Positions 17,201 through 25,503 of a stretch of DNA of 44,980 nucleotides are shown in pieces. The notes under the pieces were generated by a model, which was not told the origin of the DNA, ran no database searches, and saw only the letters and a list, made by a program, of their open reading frames with translations. Source of the stretch: an uncultured Lachnospiraceae bacterium (GTDB lineage Bacteria; Bacillota; Clostridia; Lachnospirales; Lachnospiraceae). Within the stretch, counting starts at the first letter, position 1. The number at the start of each line of letters is the position of its first letter. Where the stretch lies: assembly GCA_946407725.1 (NCBI GenBank), contig CAMJPM010000013.1, positions 1 through 44,980 of the forward strand, in the 5' to 3' direction. The position numbers were made by a program, and so were the translations under genes.

Positions 17201-17298
17201 GATTTATCCTTCCTGTTTTTAATATCTGCCGCTTTTAACAGCGGTGTTGTACCTTAATGCAGACAGAGAGCTGTCACTGATGAACAGCTCCTCAACTG

Positions 17299-18831
17299 CT
17301 AATTTCTGGAAGCCGGTTCCTCCGGCATATCCTTAAATACGGGAATGAGAAATACACCGGCAGCATCCGATGATTTCTTTTCCCCATATCCTTTATATAC
17401 TTTTTCCGCCTCTTTATGGGGCGCATAAAGACCTGTCATATACTGATGGTAATATGTTTTGTTCTTAAAGAAAAATCTCTGTTTGTAAAGGGTATCCTGT
17501 TTGTGGAGTGAGCTTAAAAAATACTCCTCCGAGAGATAGTCTATCCCGCCCTTTATGGACCTGACCCTGGAGTTCCAGCCCTCTTCCTTTGCGCGTTTTA
17601 AGCCGTTCACCACGGGAACGTCACCGTTTGCCCCGATATTAAAATAATTGTAATAGCCTTCGTATCCGCTGTAGTTTCCGTTTATCAGATCGTCACCGTT
17701 CTTATTCCCATGTTCCTGCCGCATCCTTGCAGCCACAAGATAAGGATTTACACCTTTGGAAACAGAGTAATCATATACCAGCTCCGAATAAGTCATGTTC
17801 TCACCGGGAATGGTCCCCGTCATGGAGGTGGTGGAAAAGATCTCCTTTACGCCGTCCTCATCGGTTCCGGAGGTATCTGTGCCTGAAAGGAACATGAAAA
17901 ACGAAGGATTTATGTCCCCCGAGGAAGTCAGCATGAAATTCCGGGGATCCATATAATAGGCCACTTCACTTCTTCCGGCCGTGGTCCAGAAAAGATGCAT
18001 TTCGTTCCTGCCCTGGGTCACCACGGAGTATAGTCCGTTCAGTGAGGAATTAACGCTGGACTCAACCTCACTGTCAGCACGGGATCTTCTGTTTTTTTTC
18101 AAAGAAGCTGCATTGATGAATCCGGTACTCTCCACAACGCTTATCCCCGTCTCCACATCCACACATTCGTTAAAAGTCATGTCTGATGCAGGATAATAAG
18201 CCTTAAACTCAAAGTTGGGGAACAGATCGTGTATGGAGCTTAAATACCCGAGATAACTCTCCGGGAAGCCCTCATCATTAAGCTCCGACGAATAATCATT
18301 TATATTCAGGCAGTCATATCTTATATATCCCTTTGTTACATTATCCACAGCTTCAAAGGTCACAAGGAACCAGTAGTAGCCGCTTTTTATATCGAAAACG
18401 GAGGAAATAACAGTACATACGGCGCCGTTATTCAATGTACATAACGTCTCTTTATCGTTGCCGGGCTCCGCCTTTATCTTCGCACCGTCAACAACTGTCT
18501 TATATGTGCTTCCCTCTATTATCTCCTCAGCGCCCTTTAAGCCTTTCCTTACAAAATCGGAACGTATATATCCGTTGGCGGAAACGGCGTTTACCGAAAC
18601 CCTGTACCAGTCGGCTCCGTCCCTTTCCCCGCTCTCTTCAAGTATTTTTACTTTTACTCCGGAGTTCAGCCTGGAGATTATCTCACCGTTGACCGGCTCC
18701 TTCCGAAGCTGTATCCCCAGCCCCTGTGTTACTCCATATTCCTCAGCTCCGAAAGCCGCAACGGAAAAAGCCGTTATCAGGACACAGGCAATGAGAAGGG
18801 CTGATATACTTTTTATCCTGTCAGTCATCAT
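17299..18831 (-). CDS. Secreted SH3b-domain N-acetylglucosaminidase
   Basis: From ATG 18831 the product is 510 aa with a signal peptide (MMTDRIKSISALLIACVLIT to about residue 30). Two bacterial SH3-like domains follow (about 35-100 and 105-180; GVKVKILEES, ADWYRVSV, GYIR), which bind cell wall. The C-terminal half has the glucosaminidase signature: YLVAARMRQEHG supplies the catalytic Glu, then GYYNYFNIGANG and GIDYLSEEYF. Such enzymes cut peptidoglycan glycan strands during growth or separation. The frame is open 60 codons further upstream, but ATG 18831 fits the signal peptide and overlaps the preceding gene's stop (ATGATGACTGA), implying coupling. It is the last gene of the purine operon run. 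Confidence 0.88.
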   Translation of the reverse strand: MMTDRIKSISALLIACVLITAFSVAAFGAEEYGVTQGLGIQLRKEPVNGEIISRLNSGVKVKILEESGERDGADWYRVSVNAVSANGYIRSDFVRKGLKGAEEIIEGSTYKTVVDGAKIKAEPGNDKETLCTLNNGAVCTVISSVFDIKSGYYWFLVTFEAVDNVTKGYIRYDCLNINDYSSELNDEGFPESYLGYLSSIHDLFPNFEFKAYYPASDMTFNECVDVETGISVVESTGFINAASLKKNRRSRADSEVESSVNSSLNGLYSVVTQGRNEMHLFWTTAGRSEVAYYMDPRNFMLTSSGDINPSFFMFLSGTDTSGTDEDGVKEIFSTTSMTGTIPGENMTYSELVYDYSVSKGVNPYLVAARMRQEHGNKNGDDLINGNYSGYEGYYNYFNIGANGDVPVVNGLKRAKEEGWNSRVRSIKGGIDYLSEEYFLSSLHKQDTLYKQRFFFKNKTYYHQYMTGLYAPHKEAEKVYKGYGEKKSSDAAGVFLIPVFKDMPEEPASRN

Positions 18832-19300
18832 TCCCGAGAAATCTCTTTCTTCCCTGTTCTCCTCTGGGAATTTCCGTGGAAATAACCTGAACATGCTCTT
18901 TCTTCTCTTCAAGGATCTGCTTATCCTTCTTTCTCTTTGCCACAGCCATGGCGATCTTTGCACAGGCTTCACAATATCTGCCCGAAGTAATGGACGCTCC
19001 GCATCCTTCACATTTCATAAAGGATCTGGAGTCCTCCCTTATCTGCAGCCTTTCCTCCTTAAGCATGTTCTTTATTGTTTTTTCACTGACTCCGGTTTCT
19101 CTCGCCACCAGGGCTGAGGTGGCCCCGGGATTTACCTCAAGATAATTCCTGACTAATCCGTAATCATCATACATGATATGACCGCAATACTCACAGGAAT
19201 ACTCTCCTATCCCTTTGTAATGCATTACGCCGTTGCAGTTCTCACAATTTCTTGGGGCATGATAATTATATTTCTGGAATTCTTCTAATTTGTCACTCAT
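18821..19300 (-). CDS. Zinc-ribbon / HTH protein (YvyF-like architecture)
   Basis: The 159-aa protein has an N-terminal zinc ribbon (CENCNG ... CEYCGH), a helix-turn-helix-like middle (ATSALVARETGVSEKTIKNML, about residues 58-85) and a second ribbon (CEGCGASI ... CEACAK), then a Lys-rich helix. This order of zinc fingers around an HTH resembles B. subtilis YvyF, a flagellar-operon protein of unclear role. A DNA-binding or RNA-polymerase-linked function is inferred. Its ATG overlaps the purD stop (ATGA) and its stop overlaps the glucosaminidase start, so it is translationally linked to both. Confidence 0.78.
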   Translation of the reverse strand: MSDKLEEFQKYNYHAPRNCENCNGVMHYKGIGEYSCEYCGHIMYDDYGLVRNYLEVNPGATSALVARETGVSEKTIKNMLKEERLQIREDSRSFMKCEGCGASITSGRYCEACAKIAMAVAKRKKDKQILEEKKEHVQVISTEIPRGEQGRKRFLGNDD

Positions 19301-20568
19301 GCTTCGTCTATTGCCTTTCCTATATCACGTCTGAAATACTTGTTTTCAAAATCCACCCAGGTAATGGCTTCATAAGCATTTGAGCGGGCTTTATGAAGAT
19401 CCTCTCCCTTTGCCGTAACCCCAAGTACTCTTCCCCCGCTGGTGACAACACCCTTTGTGCTCTTCTTCGTGCCCGCATGGAAGCAGTAATAACCCTCCTT
19501 ATCCTTAAACCTCTCAAGCCCGGTTATCACATGTCCCTTTGTATACTTGACCGGATAACCCTCTGAAGCCAGGACAACGCATACTGCCGCATTATCCTCA
19601 AACTCAAGCTTTACCTTTCCCAGGGTGCCGTCGATGCAGGCATCCATCACATCAAGGATATCATTCTTCATACGGGGAAGCACCACCTGTGCCTCGGGAT
19701 CACCGAATCTGGCATTGAATTCCAGTACCTTCGGTCCCTCCTCCGTGATCATCAGTCCGAAGAATATAACTCCCTTAAACTCACGCCCCTCGGCCTTCAT
19801 GGCATCCACCGTAGGCTGGAATATATTCTTCTTGCAGAAATCATTTATCTTCTTTGTATAGAAGGGGGAGGGAGAAAATGTCCCCATTCCCCCGGTATTA
19901 AGTCCGGTATCGTTATCCCCCGCCCTTTTGTGGTCCTGGGCCGAAGACATTATCTTTATGGTCTTGCCGTCGCAGAAGGTGAGTACCGACACTTCCCTTC
20001 CGGTCATATATTCTTCAATAACCATTTTGTTTCCGGCATTTCCGAACTTCTTATCCAGCATGATCTCTTTCACGCCGTTCCTGGCCTCATCCAGGGTATT
20101 GCATATAAGCACCCCCTTGCCCAGGGCAAGGCCGTCGGCCTTTAACACTATGGGGAGCTTCGCATTATCCAGATATGAAAGAGCCGAGGCCGCATCCGTA
20201 AATACCTCATACTCCGCAGTGGGAATACTGTATTTTTTCATAAGATCCTTGCTGAAGGCCTTTGAGCCCTCCAGTATGGCAGCCTTTTTTTCAGGTCCGA
20301 AAGCCCTTATCCCGGCTTCCTTAAAGGAATCCACCAGACCTCCCACCAGGGGATCGTCCGGTCCCACGATAGCCATATCGATATCATGCTTTTTTGCGAA
20401 CTTGACCAGACGGTCAAATTCCATGACCTTAATATCCACGCACTCGGCTATCTCGCCTATTCCTGCGTTTCCTGGAGCACAGTATATCTTATCCGCTCTT
20501 TTGCTGTCTGCCACGGCACGGGCTATGGCATGTTCCCTGCCGCCTCCGCCTACTATAAGGATATTCAT
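19297..20568 (-). CDS. purD: Phosphoribosylamine-glycine ligase (GAR synthetase)
   Basis: The 423-aa ATP-grasp enzyme catalyses the second step of IMP synthesis, joining glycine to phosphoribosylamine. It begins MNILIVGGGGREHAIA, the standard PurD N-terminus, and contains GPDDPLVGGLVD, VLKADGLALGKGV, the PurD signature FNARFGDPEAQ and GGRVLGV near the end. Length is normal. The ribosome site AAAGGAG lies 15 nt before the ATG, unusually far, in a leader element that closely matches the one before purE. The stop overlaps the next gene by 4 nt. Confidence 0.97.
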   Translation of the reverse strand: MNILIVGGGGREHAIARAVADSKRADKIYCAPGNAGIGEIAECVDIKVMEFDRLVKFAKKHDIDMAIVGPDDPLVGGLVDSFKEAGIRAFGPEKKAAILEGSKAFSKDLMKKYSIPTAEYEVFTDAASALSYLDNAKLPIVLKADGLALGKGVLICNTLDEARNGVKEIMLDKKFGNAGNKMVIEEYMTGREVSVLTFCDGKTIKIMSSAQDHKRAGDNDTGLNTGGMGTFSPSPFYTKKINDFCKKNIFQPTVDAMKAEGREFKGVIFFGLMITEEGPKVLEFNARFGDPEAQVVLPRMKNDILDVMDACIDGTLGKVKLEFEDNAAVCVVLASEGYPVKYTKGHVITGLERFKDKEGYYCFHAGTKKSTKGVVTSGGRVLGVTAKGEDLHKARSNAYEAITWVDFENKYFRRDIGKAIDEA

Positions 20569-20599
20569 GACCTGTCGATACCGCTCCTTTCTTTAGAAA

Positions 20600-21223
20600 T
20601 CAAGATATCTCCGCTTTTCCGTCCCTGACCCTCACTCTTCCGGCCGCTATCAGGTTTACGGCCTCGGGAAGCAGCTTCCATTCTGCCTCCTCCATCACCC
20701 TTCTCTGAAGGGTTTCCGGTGTATCATCAATTCTGGTGCTTACGGCCTTCTGAAGAATGATGGGACCGCTGTCACAGCCCTCATCCACAAAATGTACCGT
20801 TGCTCCTGTGAGCTTGACGCCCCTTTTCAGGGCTTCCTCATGCACCTTTAAACCATAGTAACCCACCCCGCAAAATGAAGGAATGAGGGACGGGTGTATG
20901 TTGATTATCCTGTTCTCATATTCTTTAACAAGGGATGCTGGCAGTACCGAGAGGAACCCGGCCAGTACAATGAGATCAGCGCCGCATTCACTTAAGACCT
21001 TAAGCATGGCGGAGCAATAGCTCTCCTCATCGGCGTAGTCTTTTTTTCTGACCACCACCGTCTCTATGCCTGCCTTTTCAGCCCTGTTCAGAGCCTTTAC
21101 TCCCTCCCTGCTGCTGACCACCCGGACTATTTCGGCGTTTTTCACCTTTCCCGCCTCTATGCTGTCTATAAGGGCCTGCAGATTGGTTCCGCCTCCACTC
21201 ACCAGCACTGCCACTTTCAGCAT
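20600..21223 (-). CDS. purN: Phosphoribosylglycinamide formyltransferase
   Basis: The 207-aa enzyme transfers a formyl group from 10-formyl-THF to GAR. It shows LVSGGGTNLQALID at the N-terminus, LAGFLSVLP, the catalytic segment IINIHPSLIPSF (Asn-His) and GATVHFVDEGCDSGPIILQ with the catalytic Asp. Length is typical of the single-domain enzyme. Its ATG overlaps the purM stop by 7 nt (ATGCTGA), a coupled start. Confidence 0.97.
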   Translation of the reverse strand: MLKVAVLVSGGGTNLQALIDSIEAGKVKNAEIVRVVSSREGVKALNRAEKAGIETVVVRKKDYADEESYCSAMLKVLSECGADLIVLAGFLSVLPASLVKEYENRIINIHPSLIPSFCGVGYYGLKVHEEALKRGVKLTGATVHFVDEGCDSGPIILQKAVSTRIDDTPETLQRRVMEEAEWKLLPEAVNLIAAGRVRVRDGKAEIS

Positions 21224-22248
21224 AGCTCTACTCCCTTTTCATCCGCTTTTTTCGTCTCTCCCACAATAAATGCGGTCTCTCCCGCGCTCTCTATTGCCCT
21301 GACCGCAGCGGATGCATCGGAAGGAGAAACCGCAAGCACCATGCCAAGACCCATATTGTAGGTGTTGTACATGACCCTCTCTTCCACATCTCCATCCTTA
21401 GCGATGAGACCGAATACAGGAAGTATGGGATAGGAATCCTTCTTTATAACCGCGGACATTCCATCCGGCAGCATACGGGGGATATTCTCATAGAAACCGC
21501 CTCCGGTAATATGGCTGCAGCCCTTTATCCTCACCCCGGCATTTCTTACTGCCTTAAGAGCCTTTACGTAGATCTTCGTCGGCTTCATCAGGGCTTCTCC
21601 CAGAGAAGAGCCTAAAGAATCATAGTATCTGTTCAGACTCTTTTCATTCATGGGGAATATCTTTCTCACCAGGGAAAAACCGTTGGAGTGAACACCACTC
21701 GAGGCTATCCCGATCAGCACATCCTTTTCATTTATAAGGGAACAGTCCGTCATATCTGCCCTGTCCGCTATTCCCACAGCAAAGCCGGCCAGATCATATT
21801 CGTCCTCGGGATAAAATCCGGGCATTTCCGCTGTCTCTCCTCCGATAAGGGCAGCGCCGCTCTGTAAACAGCCCTCGGCCACACCTTTAACTATCTCGGC
21901 GATCTTTTCAGGATAGTTCTTTCCACAGGCAATATAATCAAGGAAAAACAGGGGCTCGCCTCCTGCGCAGGCTATGTCGTTAACACACATTGCCACGCAG
22001 TCTATTCCCACCGTATCATGCTTATTAAGTAAAAAAGCTATCTTCAGCTTCGTTCCGACGCCGTCGGTTCCAGACACCAGCGTGGGTTCCTTCATCCCCA
22101 TAAAATTTTTCAGGGAAAAGGCTCCTGAAAATCCCCCGAGTCCCGAAAGCACTTCAGGTCTCATGGTCTTTTCCACATATTCCTTCATAAGCTCCACTGA
22201 GCGGTATCCCGCTTCAATATCCACTCCGGCGCTCTTATAGTCGTTCAA
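21217..22248 (-). CDS. purM: Phosphoribosylformylglycinamidine cyclo-ligase (AIR synthetase)
   Basis: The 343-aa enzyme closes the imidazole ring of AIR using ATP. Family motifs include VSGTDGVGTKLKIA, MCVNDIACAGGEPLFFLDY, LIGGETAEMPGFY, IASSGVHSNGFSLVR and HITGGGFYENIPR. The start is a TTG codon at 22248 with GGAAGGAG 7 nt upstream. It lies 34 nt after purE. Confidence 0.97.
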   Translation of the reverse strand: MNDYKSAGVDIEAGYRSVELMKEYVEKTMRPEVLSGLGGFSGAFSLKNFMGMKEPTLVSGTDGVGTKLKIAFLLNKHDTVGIDCVAMCVNDIACAGGEPLFFLDYIACGKNYPEKIAEIVKGVAEGCLQSGAALIGGETAEMPGFYPEDEYDLAGFAVGIADRADMTDCSLINEKDVLIGIASSGVHSNGFSLVRKIFPMNEKSLNRYYDSLGSSLGEALMKPTKIYVKALKAVRNAGVRIKGCSHITGGGFYENIPRMLPDGMSAVIKKDSYPILPVFGLIAKDGDVEERVMYNTYNMGLGMVLAVSPSDASAAVRAIESAGETAFIVGETKKADEKGVELC

Positions 22249-22282
22249 GTGTTTTCTCCTTCCTGTGAATAATTCTTTATCT

Positions 22283-22786
22283 TCAGGCGTAATCCTTTCG
22301 TCCCATTTCCTTAAGCTTTTCGTTCTTTTTCATTACCTCTTCCTTCATCCTTCCGGAATAGGCCTTAAGCTTTTCAAGTATGGAGCTGTCACTAACCGAA
22401 AGTATCCTTGCAGCCAGCAGTGCCGCGTTTTTTGCTCCATCTATGGCCACTGTGGCAACCGGTATTCCCGGAGGCATCTGCAGAATGGAATACAGCGCAT
22501 CGGATCCTGAAAAAGCCTTTCCGTAGAGGGGAACCCCTATCACCGGCATGGGAAAGAGGGCTGCGCACATTCCCGGAAGGTGTGCTGCCATGCCTGCCCC
22601 GGCGATTATAACCTTTATTCCCTTTTCCTCCGCTGATGAAGCCCAGTCAAAGAACACATCCGGTTCCCTGTGGGCAGAGATGATGTTCATCTCATATTCT
22701 ATCCCGAGCTCATCCAGCATATCAGCTGCTTTATTCATTACCGGGAGATCCGAATCGGATCCCATGACTATTCCCACCTTCGCCAT
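22283..22786 (-). CDS. purE: N5-carboxyaminoimidazole ribonucleotide mutase
   Basis: The 167-aa class I PurE converts N5-CAIR to CAIR. It has the signature GIVMGSDSDLPVM, ISAHREPD with the catalytic His and IAGAGMAAHLPGMCAALFPMPVIGVP. It is the first gene of the pur operon in this window; purK, purC, purL, purF and purH are not present. The ribosome site AAAGGAG is 15 nt before the ATG. A promoter lies at 22944-22971 with a leader of about 150 nt that contains a 13-bp palindrome. Confidence 0.97.
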   Translation of the reverse strand: MAKVGIVMGSDSDLPVMNKAADMLDELGIEYEMNIISAHREPDVFFDWASSAEEKGIKVIIAGAGMAAHLPGMCAALFPMPVIGVPLYGKAFSGSDALYSILQMPPGIPVATVAIDGAKNAALLAARILSVSDSSILEKLKAYSGRMKEEVMKKNEKLKEMGRKDYA

Positions 22787-22879
22787 TATCTGTCGATGAC
22801 GCTCCTTTCATTATTCCTGTGAATATACCCGGTCTAAATGCCAGGGTTTACATATACCCTCAGCAGCAAGTGCTCCGGG

Positions 22880-22892
22880 CTGTTCTGAACAG
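22880..22892. promoter_or_regulatory. 13-bp palindrome in the purE leader, possible operator
   Basis: CTGTTCTGAACAG is a perfect 6+1+6 palindrome about 45-55 bp downstream of the predicted purE transcription start. It does not match the Bacillus PurBox or the Bacillus LexA box as I know them. It could be a repressor roadblock site or simply a short RNA stem. Confidence 0.35.
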
Positions 22893-22943
22893 TTACCCCT
22901 TGTTCTATATATCCGCAGGATCACACTCTATAATACCATATAT

Positions 22944-22971
22944 AGTATAAGTATTCATCTGCATTTGTCAA
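22944..22971 (-). promoter_or_regulatory. Probable sigma-A promoter of the pur operon
   Basis: TTGACA (22966-22971) and TATACT (22944-22949) on the minus strand are separated by 16 bp. The -35 box sits in the middle of an inverted repeat, CTGCAT-TTGTCA-ATGCAG on the plus strand, which could bind a repressor. Confidence 0.65.
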
Positions 22972-23001
22972 TGCAGGTTACTATTGATACATCGTTGCTT
23001 C

Positions 23002-25011
23002 TCACTTTAACGGCTCGTTCAGTTCCCCGGTGCCCTCCACTACAAACCTGCCGTCAAGGATGATCGGATATTCATTGCCCTTTTCATCCACTGATACGAT
23101 ATAATCGAGCTCATCAAAGGGAATGGTCACATCCGTATGGCACTCAAAGTACTTGAAATTCTTATCGGTCTTCCGCTTTATGGTGCATTCGTTATCCCTG
23201 GCGATTATCCTCCGGCCGTCGGGATTGCATACCTCCACATCCTCTTCCCAGCTGTAGCAGGTATCACCGAAAGCAAAGTGGGGGCCTGTCTTTTCCGCGA
23301 TCAGAATGTCCATCCTGGAGAAGATATTGTACTTCTTTACCATGGCATAGGCCGTGGTGTTGGTGCCCACAGCAAATTCTCCCATAGGAAGACTTTTGTG
23401 GTTATGAAGGATATTCTCCTTAATATAATCCCTGCCCTCCTTTTCGGTCTTAAAATTGGTGCAGCCGTAGTCCGTGATATAACCATCCTTTATGGTAAAT
23501 TCCAGGTTCTCATATTTAAGCCCGAATAAATATACCTCCGTCACATGCAGCACTCCGTTGGTACCGGTAAGGGCCGGTGAGGTGAAGACCTCTCCCACGG
23601 GAATATTGACGTCCGCTACACAGTTTTCAAAGATAGTCTCTTTTTCAGGATCCTTAAGAGGTGTAAGCTTTACAGTGAGATCCGTCCTGTTTCCGTTCTT
23701 TCCCTTTATTCTTACATGATCTCCCTTTTCCAGGGTAAGGATGATCTGCTGCTGCATATCCCTGTATCTGTTGTAGTCCAGGGTATTGATCTTAATGGTC
23801 TCGTCAAATATCTCCCTGAAGTGCTCGCCGATCCTCGGTGCAGGATAGGAGATTATCGTAAATGAACTCTCTTCTCCCGGAATATAGCGGTCGGTGATCA
23901 CTCCCATTTCCGCGGATATCTCCAGCATGATATCCTGCTGGGCCTTATCCATTTTGAAAGCCTCTTTCTTAAATACAGGCGAAAAGGGATCATCCCCGAA
24001 GGTTTCCATCAATGCCCGTCCGGCATTGGCAGCCGCCAGGTCTTTATACTTTTCAAAGGTCTTGCTTATCACCTGCAGCTTTCTCTCCGCAAAAGCCTTG
24101 TCCAGAAAGATAGCCCTGTCATCCCGGTGGTCAAAGTCCATCTGCTTATTGCTGATGGCTCCGGAATATCCTATTCTCACAAGGGAGTTTCTGTTTGCGG
24201 CGTAAAGCGCACGCCTCATAACTATGGATTCAAGCCCCATTTTCTTAAAGTTTTCAATGGATGCCCTGATCACTCTCTCCAGTCCCAGGGTATATCTTAT
24301 ACAAACCGTGGACTTTTTGCTGATGTCCTTATTGGTAGATACAAAGCCCATCCTGAAGCCCTCGGTAAAGGTGTCTGCCATAAGCTGTATCCGCTCCTCG
24401 GGAAGGGTTGCGAGATATGCCGATACCTCCCGGGTATCGTCATCTATGTATTCACCGAATTTCTCAAGGTAATCCGTATTTGAAAGATCGGATTCCATAA
24501 TGATATCCCTTGCAAAAGACATTCCGGGATCGATCTGTGAGCGTATGCGCATTGATACCGAATGCTCCAGATAGTCATAAACATAGCTCTTTACAGCGTT
24601 TTTTACCGGGATATCCGAAGGCCGTACTCCCTTTTCCTCCGCAAGGAAAAGACCGTATATCTCCAGAAAGAGCTCCAGTAAAATAACCTCGTCAAACAGC
24701 CTCCCCTCTGCCCTGAAGGGTATGATATTCAGGCTTTCATAGGAAAGAAATGACACCGTTCTTCCGATCTCGGGTCCCAGCTTTTTTACGGCAAAGGCGG
24801 GATCAAAGAAGCTCTCCTCATATTTTCCCGGCAGGGTATTCTCATAGGAGGGTTTTATATAAAACTCCGCCATAGCCTTAAAATACTCATTGTCCTCCTC
24901 TGTAAGAGCATCTTCTTTCAGTATCTCCCCTATCCTCTCCATGGCAAGAGAATGCCTTAACTTCAGGTCTTCATTGTCATTGTTATCAAAGTATTCCAGT
25001 AAATCCGACAT
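23002..25011 (-). CDS. M29-family metallo-aminopeptidase with long N-terminal extension
   Basis: The 669-aa protein has an M29 (AmpS/AmpT-like) aminopeptidase domain in the C-terminal part: IISYPAPRIGEHFREIF, then VADVNIPVGEVFTSP with a metal-ligand Glu, YLFGLKYENLEFTIKDG, LPMGEFAVGTNTTAY with a second Glu, and GPHFAFGDTCYSWEEDVE with His/Asp ligands. The family has about 410 residues; the first 270 here are an extra mostly helical domain without signal peptide that I do not recognise. It is expected to be a cytosolic dinuclear-metal exopeptidase. GGGAGGT lies 7 nt before the ATG, and the start overlaps the upstream gene by 26 nt. It is the last gene of the pyr operon. Confidence 0.88.
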   Translation of the reverse strand: MSDLLEYFDNNDNEDLKLRHSLAMERIGEILKEDALTEEDNEYFKAMAEFYIKPSYENTLPGKYEESFFDPAFAVKKLGPEIGRTVSFLSYESLNIIPFRAEGRLFDEVILLELFLEIYGLFLAEEKGVRPSDIPVKNAVKSYVYDYLEHSVSMRIRSQIDPGMSFARDIIMESDLSNTDYLEKFGEYIDDDTREVSAYLATLPEERIQLMADTFTEGFRMGFVSTNKDISKKSTVCIRYTLGLERVIRASIENFKKMGLESIVMRRALYAANRNSLVRIGYSGAISNKQMDFDHRDDRAIFLDKAFAERKLQVISKTFEKYKDLAAANAGRALMETFGDDPFSPVFKKEAFKMDKAQQDIMLEISAEMGVITDRYIPGEESSFTIISYPAPRIGEHFREIFDETIKINTLDYNRYRDMQQQIILTLEKGDHVRIKGKNGNRTDLTVKLTPLKDPEKETIFENCVADVNIPVGEVFTSPALTGTNGVLHVTEVYLFGLKYENLEFTIKDGYITDYGCTNFKTEKEGRDYIKENILHNHKSLPMGEFAVGTNTTAYAMVKKYNIFSRMDILIAEKTGPHFAFGDTCYSWEEDVEVCNPDGRRIIARDNECTIKRKTDKNFKYFECHTDVTIPFDELDYIVSVDEKGNEYPIILDGRFVVEGTGELNEPLK

Positions 25012-25309
25012 AGATCACACCTCCCCATAGTAAAGAAGCTATAAGAGAAAGGATAGTGCCTGCCCTGGGAAAGAACCTGAAGGTCTCCCTTTCCACGAGA
25101 CTTACTATCCCGATTATGACTCCTGCGACACCAAAAAGACAGGACAGGAAACCTGCTGCGCCCATCCGTTCATCAGCATTTCCGCCCGCCTTTAATACGA
25201 TAGTTATGACTATCAGAAATGATACAAAGGAAATAAGCCCGGCGATAAACGAGCCTATCCCCATATAGGATATTTTTCTGCTTGTAAACAGGTATTTTCT
25301 GAAAACCAT
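24986..25309 (-). CDS. DUF6142-like small membrane protein, 107 aa
   Basis: Three hydrophobic helices are seen: about residues 16-40 (YMGIGSFIAGLISFVSFLIV), 50-69 (GAAGFLSCLFGVAGVIIGIV) and 83-105. The N-terminus is basic (RKYLFTSRKIS). It resembles clostridial DUF6142 proteins from memory; function is unknown. The start lies 8 nt after the 52-aa gene with no strong ribosome site, so translation is probably coupled, and the 3' end overlaps the aminopeptidase gene by 26 nt. Confidence 0.7.
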   Translation of the reverse strand: MVFRKYLFTSRKISYMGIGSFIAGLISFVSFLIVITIVLKAGGNADERMGAAGFLSCLFGVAGVIIGIVSLVERETFRFFPRAGTILSLIASLLWGGVIYVGFTGIL

Positions 25310-25317
25310 GGATATTC

Positions 25318-25476
25318 TCAGATCATTATCCGGGATTTGCCCTTAAGAAGCTTTCCTCCGGAGATTAAAAGCATTATTCCGCTGACTATGCCTACAACCA
25401 GGAGGATAATTCCCAGTGTGACGTTTAACGCCCCGGAAAAGACCATCCTTTTATAAATGAGTTCATTATTCTTCAT
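25318..25476 (-). CDS. 52-aa membrane protein (small ORF)
   Basis: The ORF starts at ATG 25476 with a perfect AAGGAGGT 7 nt upstream and encodes MKNNELIYKRMVFSGALNV followed by a hydrophobic run (TLGIILLVVGIVSGIMLLI) and a basic end KLLKGKSRIMI. It is a probable single-pass or hairpin membrane protein of unknown role, 27 nt after pyrE and 8 nt before the DUF6142-like gene. The optimal ribosome site and operon position support a real gene. Confidence 0.75.
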   Translation of the reverse strand: MKNNELIYKRMVFSGALNVTLGIILLVVGIVSGIMLLISGGKLLKGKSRIMI

Positions 25477-25503
25477 CCCTCTGACCTCCTTTTGTACCTA
25501 TTA

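Noticed and set aside
17201-17298. Promoter before the 557-aa membrane-protein gene
   Set aside because: Small inverted repeats are visible (GAGCTGT/ACAGCTC, CCGCT/AGCGG) but no -35/-10 pair with acceptable spacing was found.
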